From Nocardia mangyaensis (lineage in GTDB: Bacteria > Actinomycetota > Actinomycetes > Mycobacteriales > Mycobacteriaceae): a stretch of DNA of 64,000 bases. Under the pieces are notes generated by a model, which saw only the letters and a program-made list of their open reading frames with translations, searched no databases and was not told where the DNA came from. Each line of letters begins with the position of its first letter. The first letter of the stretch is position 1. The position numbers and the translations under genes were made by a program. The stretch is from assembly GCF_001886715.1 (NCBI RefSeq), contig NZ_CP018082.1, positions 806,001 to 870,000 on the forward strand. The letters run 5' to 3'. Positions 18,120-27,331 of this stretch are shown one piece after another.

Positions 18120-18953
18120 TCAGAAGTCGCGGGAGTAGACCGGGAACTGGCTTCCGAGCAGGAACGCAGCGGCGATGAGAGCCGCGGTACTCACCAGCAG
18201 CCCGATGTCGGCGGGGCCGACGCGCAGGCCCGCGAGACGGATTTCGCGGCCGAGCGCGTTTTCGCCCGCGAAGGTGAAGCCGCGGGTCTCCAGGGCTTCC
18301 ACGGTGGTCCTGGTGCGTTTGGCGGTGTTGAGCATCATCGGATAGAAGCTGCGCACCAGCATCAACGAAAGATGGAGCAGCGAGCGCCAGCCCAGAAGGC
18401 CCCGGTGCGAGGGCGGCGCCGAGCGCAGGCGATAGCCATCGATGATGGTGTGGAACTCGTCCATCATGATCGGCAGCATGCGGTACCCGTAGCTGACGCC
18501 GAAACTGAGCAGGGGCGGGGCGTGCAGGCTGATCAGCGCATCGGAGAGTTTCTCCGGATCGAGGGAGACGAAGGCCGCCATGCTCGCCAGGGAGATGACG
18601 CCCAGCTTCAGCGTGAGCGTCAGCAGCGACATGATCGTGCGCAGATCGCCGTCGAACATCCAGGCCGCGGCGAACAGGTAGACGCTCTCCATGACCAGGC
18701 CGATGGTGAACAGCCCGAGGACCAGCGGCCCGACCCGGCTGAGCAGGACGGTCACCGCGGTGATGGTGAACAGCGCCGCGAGCGTCACGATATTGTGCGT
18801 CAGCCAGGGCACCACCGCGAACACCAGATACCAGCCGAGCACCACGCGTGCGTCCAGTCGCGACAGCAGCCCGCCGCGGGTGGCATAGGCGGTGCGCAGC
18901 AATTCGAGTTTGACCCACTCCACCGACAGCACATCGTGCTGCTTTCTGATCAT
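18120..18953 (-). CDS. ECF transporter transmembrane protein EcfT
   Basis: 277 residues. The N-terminal part has several hydrophobic helices (VLGWYLVFAVVPWLTHNIVT, FTITAVTVLLSRVGPLVLGL, GLVMESVYLFAAAW). The coupling region follows, with ARG-type motif equivalents around MLNTAKRTRTTVEALETRGF, where TRGF corresponds to the ARG coupling helix that contacts the ATPases. EcfT links the S component to ATP hydrolysis. ATG 18953 overlaps the stop of the ATPase gene. The longer open frame to 19694 is a shadow within that gene. Last gene of a four-gene unit. Confidence 0.87.
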   Translation of the reverse strand: MIRKQHDVLSVEWVKLELLRTAYATRGGLLSRLDARVVLGWYLVFAVVPWLTHNIVTLAALFTITAVTVLLSRVGPLVLGLFTIGLVMESVYLFAAAWMFDGDLRTIMSLLTLTLKLGVISLASMAAFVSLDPEKLSDALISLHAPPLLSFGVSYGYRMLPIMMDEFHTIIDGYRLRSAPPSHRGLLGWRSLLHLSLMLVRSFYPMMLNTAKRTRTTVEALETRGFTFAGENALGREIRLAGLRVGPADIGLLVSTAALIAAAFLLGSQFPVYSRDF

Positions 18954-20665
18954 TTCTCGGCTCCGATCAGGTCGGCCGGTGTGCACGCGGCGACGAGCGC
19001 GTCCACCGACAGCGGCGGCGGGTGGATGCCGAGTACCCGGCCGAGCAGGCTGATCTGCGGCGGGACCAGGCGTACCGCGTCGGTGAGTTCGGGGTCGTCG
19101 AACAGCGCGGCGGGGGTGGTGTCGGCGATGATGCGGCCGCCGTCGAGCACCAGCACCCGGGTAGCCCACTCGGCGACGAGTTGCATGTCGTGGGTGGCGG
19201 TCACCACGCACCGGATGTTCTCGGAGAGGGTGTCGAGCATGCCGGTGACATCGTGGCGGGTACCCACGTCCAGGCTGGACGTGGGTTCGTCGAGCAGCAG
19301 CAGCGTGGGACTCATGGCCAGGCCGATGCCCAGGGTGACCCGCCGTTGCTGCCCGCCGGACAGGGTGCGCCCGTCGCGGTCGGCGAGTTCGGTCAGCCGC
19401 AGCTGGTCGAGCACCCGCTCGACCAACGCGGCGGTCCCTGCTCGTTTGCGCTGGGTGGGGAACATTGAGATCTCTTCGCGCACAGAGTCTTTCAGGAACA
19501 TCTGCTCGGGGTGCTGATAGAGGTAACACACCTGATCGGCGAGTTGGGCGGGCCGCACGGTGCGCGTGTCGATGCCGTTGACCTCGACGGTTCCGGTTCT
19601 GGGCACGATGAGTCCGGTGAGCAGCCGAAGCAGGGTCGACTTGCCCGCCCCGTTGGAACCGACCACCGCGATCCGTTCCCCTTCGCGCAGGCACACACTC
19701 ACCTCGTCGAGCACGGTCGAGCGCGACCCGTGCACGTCGCGGTATCCGTGCCCGACCGCGGTGAGTGAAGCCACGACGGGGGCCGCCGCGGTGTCCTCGC
19801 TGGTTTCGGCGCGGACGGTGCGGGATTCCAGAGGGGTCGTGCCCGCCGCGACCAGGGCGTGGTGCGCCTCTTCGACGGTGAGCGGTGCCTCGGCGCCGGG
19901 CGCCAGCCGCGCGACGGCGGCGATGACCTGCGGTGCGGGGATGCCGTGCCCGGCCAATTCGCCGGTGCGCGAGAGTGCTTCGCGCACCGGCAGGTGCCAG
20001 TGCACGGTGCCGCCGGCCATGAGTACCACGCTGCGGGCGTACCTGGCGATGAACTCCGCGTGGTGTTCGATCACGACGATGGTCGTTCCGCGCTCGGCGT
20101 TGATCCGCGCCAGCATCCGGTAGGTTTCCTCGGCCCGCGCCGGGTCGAGCTCGGCGACCGGCTCGTCGACCACGATGACGGCCGGTTCCATCGCGAGCAC
20201 GCCCGCCAGCGCCGTCAGATGCTGCTGCCCGCCGGACAGTTCCCAGATGTACCGGTCGGCGAGGTGGTCGATGCCGAGCAGTCGCATGGCGTCGTCAGCG
20301 CGGGCCGCGAAATCGCGCAGTCCGAAATTGAGCGGGCCGAAGCAGACGTCGTCGCGCACCGACGGGCGGACCAGCTGGTTTCCGAAGTCCTGGTAGACGT
20401 ATCCGACGCGGTGCGAGAGCGCCGCGACCGAGGCGTCCAGGGTATCGACGCCGTCCACGGTGACCGTGCCGCTGAAGTCGCCGGACCAGAAGTGCGGGAT
20501 CAGCCCATTGAACGCCTTGCACAGCGTGGTCTTGCCCGAGCCGTTGCTCCCGACGACGGCCACGAAGTCGCCGCTCTCGATGACCAGGTCCACGTCGGTG
20601 AGACTGGGCTGTTGGGCGCCGGGGTAGCGGAAGGACAGCCCCTCGACGTGAATGACATCCGGCAC
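18950..20665 (-). CDS. ECF transporter fused ATPase (two ABC domains)
   Basis: 571 residues with two complete nucleotide-binding domains in one chain. Domain 1 has GSNGSGKTT, LSGGQQ and AVIVVDEPVAELD. Domain 2 (from ~290) has GSNGAGKST, LSGGQQRR and LLLLDEPTSSLD. It therefore replaces separate EcfA1 and EcfA2, a known arrangement in actinobacteria. HFWSGDFSGTVTVDG in domain 1 is typical of ECF ATPases. It energises the EcfT/S complex at the membrane. Only 3 bases separate it from the S component gene. Confidence 0.92.
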   Translation of the reverse strand: MPDVIHVEGLSFRYPGAQQPSLTDVDLVIESGDFVAVVGSNGSGKTTLCKAFNGLIPHFWSGDFSGTVTVDGVDTLDASVAALSHRVGYVYQDFGNQLVRPSVRDDVCFGPLNFGLRDFAARADDAMRLLGIDHLADRYIWELSGGQQHLTALAGVLAMEPAVIVVDEPVAELDPARAEETYRMLARINAERGTTIVVIEHHAEFIARYARSVVLMAGGTVHWHLPVREALSRTGELAGHGIPAPQVIAAVARLAPGAEAPLTVEEAHHALVAAGTTPLESRTVRAETSEDTAAAPVVASLTAVGHGYRDVHGSRSTVLDEVSVCLREGERIAVVGSNGAGKSTLLRLLTGLIVPRTGTVEVNGIDTRTVRPAQLADQVCYLYQHPEQMFLKDSVREEISMFPTQRKRAGTAALVERVLDQLRLTELADRDGRTLSGGQQRRVTLGIGLAMSPTLLLLDEPTSSLDVGTRHDVTGMLDTLSENIRCVVTATHDMQLVAEWATRVLVLDGGRIIADTTPAALFDDPELTDAVRLVPPQISLLGRVLGIHPPPLSVDALVAACTPADLIGAEK

Positions 20666-20668
20666 CGA

Positions 20669-21553
20669 TCAGTCCTTCCGCTGTTGGCGGGACTCGCGTG
20701 CCACCGCCCGCGCGGCGAGCACGATGCCGCCGAACACGAGCAGGGCTGCCGCCACACCGATCCAGAGGAAGCCGGGTCCGTACTGGTCGAGGAAGTCCGG
20801 CTCCCAGACACCGAACTGCACGTCGGCGGCTTCCAGCAGCGCCAGGACCGCCGAGCCGAGCATCAGGAACACACCGAGGCCGATGAAGGCCGCGCTGGGC
20901 CGCGCCCGGTCGGCGAGCGGCTCGTTCGGATCCCTGGGGCGCATGCCCATCAGCGGCTCGATCTTGCCGTAGAGGCGGGCGGCCAGATACGCGGCCGGGA
21001 TGGCGCCGAAGAGTACGCCGCTGATCAGCAGATCCGTGGTGAAGGCGAAGCCCTCCAGCAGCAGAATGGATTCCGGCAGGCCTTCCACGTACTCGGCGTC
21101 CTCGACACCGATCCAGACCTTGGCGACATCGACCATGCCGCCGATGCCCTTGTCGATCGTGACCGCGATGATGGCCGCGGTGGCCACCTGCCACTTGCGC
21201 CGGGGATCACGCACCAGCGAACCGGCGACGTACAGGCCGGTGGCGAGCTGGAGATAACCTTCCACCTCACCGATTCCGGAGAAGTTGCCCATCAGCAGAT
21301 CGACGAAGACGATCTCGCCGAGGGGTGCGCCCAAGGCGGCGTAGAGCGGGTTGAACAGGCTGACCATGACGACCGGGACGAACGCCAGATAGGAGACCGA
21401 CAGTTCGACAGGGCCGACCTTGAACTCGGGCAGTACCTCGGTGAGGATGTTGGCGAGCCCGAACAGGGTCATCGACAGGACGAACACCATCAGCTTCTGC
21501 GCTGAGGTCATGTCCTGGGGGCGGGGCAGGGTGCGGGAACGGGTGACGTTCAT
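20669..21553 (-). CDS. Putative ECF transporter S component (substrate-binding membrane protein)
   Basis: 294 residues with about seven hydrophobic segments. PVELSVSYLAFVPVVMVSLF and NPLYAALGAPLGEIVFVDLL have the layout of S components. It is longer than the usual ~180-200 residues because of an extra external segment (around DVAKVWIGVEDAEYVEGLPE) and two added C-terminal spans. Position between the HAD gene and the ATPase gene, on the same strand, is the main evidence. The vitamin, nucleoside or other ligand cannot be told from sequence. Confidence 0.72.
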   Translation of the reverse strand: MNVTRSRTLPRPQDMTSAQKLMVFVLSMTLFGLANILTEVLPEFKVGPVELSVSYLAFVPVVMVSLFNPLYAALGAPLGEIVFVDLLMGNFSGIGEVEGYLQLATGLYVAGSLVRDPRRKWQVATAAIIAVTIDKGIGGMVDVAKVWIGVEDAEYVEGLPESILLLEGFAFTTDLLISGVLFGAIPAAYLAARLYGKIEPLMGMRPRDPNEPLADRARPSAAFIGLGVFLMLGSAVLALLEAADVQFGVWEPDFLDQYGPGFLWIGVAAALLVFGGIVLAARAVARESRQQRKD

Positions 21554-21597
21554 GGCTGATCTTCTCTACTGGTTGGTTGAGCCGAAGTTGTTCGTGG

Positions 21598-23247
21598 TCA
21601 GGGGGTTTCGTGGGCTGTGCGCAGCGCCTGGATTACCTCGGTGATGCTGTCGAGCAGCAGGTCGGGCTGGTCGTCGGCCAGTCCGTCGGCCAGCTCGTCG
21701 TCGGTGGGTGAGCCGCCACGCACGATGACGGCGGTGCCGACGCCGGCGGCGCGGGCCGAAGTCGCGTCGCGCCACGGCTTGTCACCGACGAACCAGCATT
21801 CGGCCGGGTCGAGGCCGAGCGCGGCGGTGGCGGCGAACACGAGCGTGGGATCGGGCTTGCGATAGCCGACTTCGTCGGAGTAGGCGAACGCGCCGATCAG
21901 GTCGAGGACACCGGCGTCGTGCAGGCGGGCTCGACCACTGCGACCGCAGATCGTGTTGGACACGATCGCCACCGGTAGCCCCGCGTCCCGGCACCAGGTG
22001 AGAAGTTCGGCGACTCCGTCGCGCAGCCGGAAGCTGCTCTTGGCCTGGGCGTAGCCGAAGGTGAGTTCGCTCGCCTCGGCCAGCAGCCAGTCCCGGGCTG
22101 TCCCCGGCAGGTGGGGGCCGACGAATTCGCCCCAGAACTGTGCGGGGGTCACCTCGGGGCAGCGGTTGTCGACCTGCTCGGTGCGTTTGGCGGCCTGGTA
22201 TGCCAGGTGCCCGTGCTCGAGCGCGTCGGCCATCAGCGCGTCGGGGACGGCATGTCCGGCGGTGCGCAGCCTGGCCGCGATGTCAGCGGCGAAGTCGGTG
22301 ACCGCCTGCGGGGTCTTCGCGGAGTCGGTCAGGACGCCGCCCTGATCGAGCAGCAGCGCCTTCGGCATCCCGCGTCGCGCCGGAGTAGCCGGCCGCGGGG
22401 GCGAGATCGACGGCGCGGCCGGGTGACCGCCTGCGGCCGTGAGCAGCGGAAGGAGACCCTCCGGGGTGTCGAAGATCGCGTCAGGGCGGTCGAGAACCGC
22501 GAAGGGCGGGCTGTCGGTGTGCTTGCTGCGGGTGAGGACCACCGCGCCGACTCCTGCTCGGCGGCCGGACTGGACATCTCGATCCTGGGTGTCGCCGACG
22601 TACCAGCACTGCGCCGAGGTGACCCCGAGGGCCGCGGCGGCGCGGTGAATCATGTCCGGGTGTGGCTTGCGGATGCCGGCTTCGTCGGAGTAGAGCTGCA
22701 CCGCGACGAATTCGGCGAGCCCGAACTCGCGCAGCAGAGTGCGATGGGCCAGACCCGAGTGCGCGTTGCTGACGATGCCGACGGGAATCGCGAGTGCCTG
22801 TGCGGTGCGGAGCAATTCGGGCACGCCGGGCCGCACCTGGTGATCGTTGAGTAGTGGATTGATCGCCGCCATGAGGCGCGTCGCGTCACCGGCGGCGGTC
22901 GCGCGCACCGGCTCGGGCTGATCGGCGAGCAGGAAGTCCTGCCACAGGGCGCGATGGGTCAGTTCCCGTGGCTCGCGGGTGCGGCTCATCGCGTGTTTCC
23001 AGTGCCGGAGTGCGGCCAGTCCCGCTGCCATCGAGGCGTGCAGGGAGTCGACATCGATCGTGTGGCCCGCGCGGCGCAGTTCGGTGTGTACCAGGACAGA
23101 CGCGTCGCGCAAGCCCTCGGGCCGTTTGCGCGTTTCGAACACCACCCCGCCGAAGTCGAGCAGCAGCGCGGCGGGTCGCGTCCGCAGGGCTGACGAGACC
23201 GGTTCGATGTCGAACGCGGTGGCGGTACAGGGTGGGCCCGATGACAT
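21598..23247 (-). CDS. Tandem HAD-superfamily hydrolase (two fused domains)
   Basis: 549 residues with two paralogous HAD domains offset by 270 residues. Nucleophile motifs are ALLLDFGGVVF (Asp31) and ALLLDQGGVLT (Asp301). Motif II is GIVSNA / AIVSNT, motif III lysines sit in IRKPHPD / YRKPDPT, and acidic motif IV is WYVGDTQDRD / CWFVGDKPWRD. The +2 acid of the nucleophile motif is Gly in both, as in YihX-type phosphatases. It probably dephosphorylates a small metabolite linked to the transported compound. ATG 23247 follows AGGAGC; the longer open frame from 23379 would run through the operator. First gene of the ECF unit. Confidence 0.85.
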   Translation of the reverse strand: MSSGPPCTATAFDIEPVSSALRTRPAALLLDFGGVVFETRKRPEGLRDASVLVHTELRRAGHTIDVDSLHASMAAGLAALRHWKHAMSRTREPRELTHRALWQDFLLADQPEPVRATAAGDATRLMAAINPLLNDHQVRPGVPELLRTAQALAIPVGIVSNAHSGLAHRTLLREFGLAEFVAVQLYSDEAGIRKPHPDMIHRAAAALGVTSAQCWYVGDTQDRDVQSGRRAGVGAVVLTRSKHTDSPPFAVLDRPDAIFDTPEGLLPLLTAAGGHPAAPSISPPRPATPARRGMPKALLLDQGGVLTDSAKTPQAVTDFAADIAARLRTAGHAVPDALMADALEHGHLAYQAAKRTEQVDNRCPEVTPAQFWGEFVGPHLPGTARDWLLAEASELTFGYAQAKSSFRLRDGVAELLTWCRDAGLPVAIVSNTICGRSGRARLHDAGVLDLIGAFAYSDEVGYRKPDPTLVFAATAALGLDPAECWFVGDKPWRDATSARAAGVGTAVIVRGGSPTDDELADGLADDQPDLLLDSITEVIQALRTAHETP

Positions 23248-23348
23248 GGTGGTATCGCTCCTGGTGTGGTCGAGGACGGGGACTTGACCAGCGTGGGGTC
23301 GGGTCCTGAACACGAAGTGGGGATTCCATGGCCGGGGCGTGAACCGGC

Positions 23349-23362
23349 CTGGAACGTTCCAG
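23349..23362. promoter_or_regulatory. LacI-type operator between HAD-ECF unit and its regulator
   Basis: CTGGAACGTTCCAG is a perfect 14-bp palindrome with the central CG step typical of LacI/GalR operators. It sits in the 182-bp divergent gap, 102 bp before the HAD start and 68 bp before the regulator start. Confidence 0.75.
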
Positions 23363-23429
23363 TTTGTTCGGGTCGCCATTGCCAGGGGCGCTGCGTGGTG
23401 CCGCGCTGTCGGCCGCGAAGATGGGGGAC

Positions 23430-24443
23430 ATGAGCACCCGCCGATCGCGACGTCCGACGATTATCGACGTGGCCGCGCGGGCCGGCGTCTCCAAATCACT
23501 GGTCTCTCTTGCCCTGCGCGGCGACGAAGGGGTCAGCGACGCGACCCGCGCCCGGATCCGGCAGGCGGCCGACGAACTCGGCTACCGCTCCAATTCGCTG
23601 GCCCGCGCCCTGGTGCAGGGCCGGACCGGCCAGCTCGGCGTCATCGTCACCGACCTGCGCAACCCGTATCACACCGAGGTCGCGCTGGGCGTGGAGACCG
23701 CGGCCGAGGCCGCGGGTCTGGGCACCTTCCTGGCCAATGGACGCCGCGACCCGAACCGGCTGGCCCAGCACCTGAGCGCGATGCTCAGCCTGAACATGGA
23801 AGGCATCGTCGTCGTGAGTTCCCGGGTGGACTACTCGGTGCTGGCCGCGGCGGCCAAAGAGGTGCCGGTGGTGGTGGTCGGTCGGCCCGAGTCGACGCCG
23901 CCCGGACTCGACTCGGTGGCCAACGAGGACGAAGCCGGTATCGCGCTCGCCGTCGACCATCTGATCGAGCTGGGGCACCGCCACATCGCCTTCGCGTCGT
24001 CGTCGACGCGTCCCGCCGCGATGGCCCGCCGCCGTGGCTACGAAGCCGCCGTCGGCCGCGCGGGCCTCGGGCGGCATGCCGCCCAGACGATCCCGGACGG
24101 CCCAGGCCGATCCGCGGCGGTCGACGTGGTGCTGCGGAGCCCCGTGACCGCGATCGTCACCAACAACGACCTGCTGGCCATCGAATTCCTCGATCGTGCG
24201 GTCGAACTCGGCATCGACGTCCCCGGGCGAATGTCGATCGTGGGCTACGACAACACCGACCTGGCTGCCCGGGTCCGGCCTCGCCTGACCAGCGTCGATC
24301 AGCGCGGACCGGCACTGGGTGAGACGGCGGTGGCGTTGCTGCTCGAGCGGCTGGCCGGACGGTCCGCCGATCGGCATGAGGTGCTCTTCCCAACACTGGA
24401 GATACGCACCTCGACGGCTGAGCCGGGTTTCCTGCCAAGATAG
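23430..24443 (+). CDS. LacI-family transcriptional regulator
   Basis: 337 residues. The N-terminal HTH and hinge helix are TIIDVAARAGVSKSLVSLAL and LGYRSNSLARALVQG. A periplasmic-binding-protein-like domain follows (LGVIVTDLRNPYHTEVALGV; TAIVTNNDLLAIEFLDRAVE; MSIVGYDNTDLAARVRPRLT). It is divergent from the HAD-ECF genes with an operator between them, so it probably controls both. The inducer is likely the transported molecule or a product of it. ATG 23430 after GGGGGA is favoured over ATG 23421 and the upstream open frame. Confidence 0.92.
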   Translation: MSTRRSRRPTIIDVAARAGVSKSLVSLALRGDEGVSDATRARIRQAADELGYRSNSLARALVQGRTGQLGVIVTDLRNPYHTEVALGVETAAEAAGLGTFLANGRRDPNRLAQHLSAMLSLNMEGIVVVSSRVDYSVLAAAAKEVPVVVVGRPESTPPGLDSVANEDEAGIALAVDHLIELGHRHIAFASSSTRPAAMARRRGYEAAVGRAGLGRHAAQTIPDGPGRSAAVDVVLRSPVTAIVTNNDLLAIEFLDRAVELGIDVPGRMSIVGYDNTDLAARVRPRLTSVDQRGPALGETAVALLLERLAGRSADRHEVLFPTLEIRTSTAEPGFLPR

Positions 24444-24623
24444 GAACATTCAGAGCCACATCGTGGTGCTTTGTGTGGCATTGGTGCTCTCTTCATCTGT
24501 GCGATCGATGGTGATCGCTTGCTGTTCGTTTTCGTTAGCGACGCTCCGCTAGCGCCCGGCAACGGGGCATTTCGGCCTTCGAACGCCGAGATCGACGCAA
24601 CGAACCTGATGGAGTGACAATAG

Positions 24624-25250
24624 ATGAGGGAAACGACTCGACGCGCTCGCGGCATGTTCCGCACGCTGACGGTGGCCACTGCGGTGGCGGTCGGGCTGAC
24701 GCTGGGCAATGGCCCGGCCTCGGCGGAAATTGATAGCACCGCCCACATCGTCGACGGCGATGGCCTGACGATCGAAGCGATCCAGGAAGACACCAGGATC
24801 GAGTTCGTGCCGCCGCTCGACGGTAACCCGCTGACTCGTGAGTGGTTCCACAACGGCACCGCCGCCTTCAAGATCAGCGGCGAGGACGCCGACGAGTTCG
24901 AGGGTGAGATCACCGTCGGCTACCAGGTCGGCTACCCCGCCTCGTTCGACGGCAAGCTCACCTTCGCCTGGTCGACTCCCGGCCTGGAGATCGACTTCGA
25001 CGGCGGCGGCACGATCGACAGCCTGATCCCGCAGGCGGGCGTCGAACTCGAGGTCGGCTTCGGCCCCGGCCTGGAGACCGTCGAGGCTGCCACCGGTGAG
25101 ATCTCCGGCGACGAGGGCTTCATTCGGATGCACGGCTTCCACGGCACCGTCACCGGTGTGGTGGGCCCGACCAACATCCGGCCGTTCGTCACCGTCACCA
25201 GCGCCAACGGTGACTCCGTGACCACCTACGGCAAGCCCTGGACTCTCTGA
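24624..25250 (+). CDS. MspA-family porin
   Basis: 208 residues. A signal peptide ends at GPASA (about residue 34). The mature part begins EIDSTAHIVDGDGLTIEAIQ and contains the family pattern LTREWFHNGTAAFKISGEDA. It ends near TSANGDSVTTYGKPW. MspA proteins form octameric goblet pores in the mycolic-acid outer membrane, letting small hydrophilic solutes in. This gene is evidence for a mycomembrane-bearing host. ATG 24624 follows GGAGTGA. No gene is seen in 24444-24623, its upstream region. A strong terminator follows the gene. Confidence 0.92.
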   Translation: MRETTRRARGMFRTLTVATAVAVGLTLGNGPASAEIDSTAHIVDGDGLTIEAIQEDTRIEFVPPLDGNPLTREWFHNGTAAFKISGEDADEFEGEITVGYQVGYPASFDGKLTFAWSTPGLEIDFDGGGTIDSLIPQAGVELEVGFGPGLETVEAATGEISGDEGFIRMHGFHGTVTGVVGPTNIRPFVTVTSANGDSVTTYGKPWTL

Positions 25251-25310
25251 TCCAGCGGTCGGCGCGATTGCGTCGACGAGGTCGGTCCGTTCCGCAGCGG
25301 ACCAGCTGAC

Positions 25311-25348
25311 CAGCGGCGGGGTGGGCGAATTCGCCCACCCCGCCGCTG
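25311..25348. terminator. Strong terminator after the porin gene
   Basis: Perfect inverted repeat with 19-bp arms: CAGCGGCGGGGTGGGCGAA (25311-25329) and its complement (25330-25348). The tip is GAATTC. It separates convergent units. Confidence 0.85.
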
Positions 25349-25360
25349 TCTGTTGTCTCC

Positions 25361-25396
25361 GGCACCTCAGCCGGTGAAGGCACCTCAGCCGGTGAA
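25361..25396. repeat. 18-bp tandem duplication at a stop codon
   Basis: GGCACCTCAGCCGGTGAA occurs at 25361-25378 and again at 25379-25396 without change. The second copy contains the last codons and TGA stop of the minus-strand gene 25385-27313. The first copy duplicates that end downstream. Confidence 0.9.
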
Positions 25397-27313
25397 GGCG
25401 TAAGGGTGGCGGATCTTGCGGGCGAATTCGACGATGTTGGTGACGGTGTTGCCGGAGACACCGACTTCGGCGCCGATGCTGGGGGCCGACCAGGATTGGT
25501 CGGTGAGTTCGAGGATCTCCTCGATCTGGTCGAGGGTGAGGCGCAGGGGGCTGCGGTGGGCGATCTGGCGAGCCAGAGCGCGGACTTCGGTGTCGTCGTA
25601 GTGGAAGTCGTCGGCGGGGGTGTCTAGGTTTTCCGGCGATTCGCTGTCGTCGGCCGGGTCCGGGATGGTGGGTGCCGGTGCGTCGACCTCGCGGTCGGCG
25701 GCGGGGGACTCGGGGGTTCGTGGGCCGGTGACGCCGCGATCGGTGTGCGGAGCGGGCACCTCGGTGGGCTCCTCCAGCTCGGTGGTGAGGGTGAGCTGTT
25801 CGGGCGGTGCGACCGGTGGTGCGGTGGTGGCCGCCGGCTGAGGTGCGGTGGTGTCGCCGTTGGGGTCACGGGCGACGGTGTCGGCGTGCGCCGTCGCCTC
25901 GGGAACCGGGTCGGTGCCGGTCGCGTCGCCCGTGGTGGACTGCGCGGCGGCGGTGACCGGTATTCGGCGCCGGGTCGGGGCGGCGCCGTCGGCGCGTCTG
26001 GCGTGCTCGGCGCCGTTGCGGCGGTGGTCGGCCGCGGCCTTGTGGATCAGTTCGAGCGTGCCAGGGGCGATCGACTTGTCCGCCGACGGGCGGATCACAT
26101 CGGGTGTGCGGGTGTGGTCAGCGGCGGATGCGCGGATCAGGTCCGTGGCGTCCGGCGTAGCCGCTGAGCCTTCCTTCATCAGCGGATTCGCGCTAACCCG
26201 CTCCGTCATCCCGGCGAGCGGAGCGCCGGACTCGACGCCTGCGCCGGTGTCGTTCATCCGCTCCTCAGCGCCTGTCGCTTCGTCGGAGATCGGGTCGGTG
26301 GACTGGCGTGCATCGTCGACAACGTCTGCGGCGATGCCGCGTTCGGCGGTCGGCTCAGTCGGGGCGGCGGCCTCGTGGCGGGCCATCGACGCGGAGTGCG
26401 TCACGGCAGTACGCTGTGCGGTCCGCGTGGTGGGGGCCATGAGTTCACGCTCAGGTGATCCGGCGGGCGTGACGGAATCATGGTCATCGGTCGATGCCAC
26501 ACGCTCGGCGGGGGAGTAATTCGCCGTGTCGACGGGCAACTCCACCGAGGCGGCCTCGATCAGCATCGCGTAGCGCGCCGCCACCCAGGCGTGCAACCAG
26601 ATCACCACGCCGACCATGACCGGGGCGATCGCGTATTCGGCCGCGCGGCCATAGGATCCGCTGGCGAGGTGGGGGCCCGCGTTGAGGGCGACGGTGGTGC
26701 CGAGCAACGCCAGTTCGAACAGGACGACCTTGCCGCGCTCGAGTTCGCGGCCCCAGCGGGCTGCGGTGGTGGCGGCGATCATGATGATGATGATCGGAAT
26801 GGAGATCATCGCTTCGATGCCGTAGCTGAGCCAGTAGAGCGGGTCACTCATGTCGCCGCTGGGCACCAGGTTGCGCTGGACGTTCACGCCCGCCCACAGC
26901 ATTCCGAGGACGACGACGCCGATCAGCGCGCGCGAGGACCACTCGGCCCGCCGATACAGCTGGGCCAGGCGAGCATCCGGACTGGAGACGCGACGCCGCG
27001 CGGCCAGCGCCTTGCGATGCCAGCGCGCGTCGGCCTCGTCGGTGCGCCGGATCTGCGTGCCGGTGCGCCGGTCGCGCCGATCGGCGGCGAGTTCGTCGAC
27101 GACGGCGCGGCGCCGCTGTTTACGCCGTTGCGCGCGAATCCACTCCGCGAGCTCGCGTTCGGCCCGGATCTCGGCATCGGAGAGCGCGTCGTACAGCGCG
27201 GTGTCGTGTTGCAGTGGCAGCTTGCCGCGAGCCGTCGCCACCTGCCGCTCGAGTGCGGTGATCTCGGTGTCCACCGGGCTGACGGCATTCACGATCGACC
27301 GATCGTCGGACAT
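25385..27313 (-). CDS. Membrane protein with C-terminal HTH, plasmid-transfer (SpdB/DUF2637)-like organisation
   Basis: 642 residues. Residues ~1-120 are charged and helical (RAQRRKQRRRAVVDELAADR). Four membrane spans follow, including ALIGVVVLGMLWAGV and YWLSYGIEAMISIPIIIIMI. Then come ~300 residues of Pro/Thr/Ala-rich linker. The C-terminal ~65 residues contain a helix-turn-helix-like end (LTDQSWSAPSIGAEVGVSGN then TVTNIVEFARKI). The mix resembles proteins of actinobacterial conjugative elements, but no transfer gene is nearby, so the function is unknown. ATG 27313 is chosen because GGAAGG precedes it; ATG 27355 would lie inside the repeat operator. Confidence 0.7.
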   Translation of the reverse strand: MSDDRSIVNAVSPVDTEITALERQVATARGKLPLQHDTALYDALSDAEIRAERELAEWIRAQRRKQRRRAVVDELAADRRDRRTGTQIRRTDEADARWHRKALAARRRVSSPDARLAQLYRRAEWSSRALIGVVVLGMLWAGVNVQRNLVPSGDMSDPLYWLSYGIEAMISIPIIIIMIAATTAARWGRELERGKVVLFELALLGTTVALNAGPHLASGSYGRAAEYAIAPVMVGVVIWLHAWVAARYAMLIEAASVELPVDTANYSPAERVASTDDHDSVTPAGSPERELMAPTTRTAQRTAVTHSASMARHEAAAPTEPTAERGIAADVVDDARQSTDPISDEATGAEERMNDTGAGVESGAPLAGMTERVSANPLMKEGSAATPDATDLIRASAADHTRTPDVIRPSADKSIAPGTLELIHKAAADHRRNGAEHARRADGAAPTRRRIPVTAAAQSTTGDATGTDPVPEATAHADTVARDPNGDTTAPQPAATTAPPVAPPEQLTLTTELEEPTEVPAPHTDRGVTGPRTPESPAADREVDAPAPTIPDPADDSESPENLDTPADDFHYDDTEVRALARQIAHRSPLRLTLDQIEEILELTDQSWSAPSIGAEVGVSGNTVTNIVEFARKIRHPYAFTG

Positions 27314-27331
27314 CTCGCGCCTTCCGGTCAC

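Noticed and set aside
18012..21505. Long plus-strand frames over the ECF operon (501 and 548 codons)
   Set aside because: The minus strand carries fused ATPases and membrane proteins with clear motifs; the plus translations are His/Gln/Asp-rich shadows.
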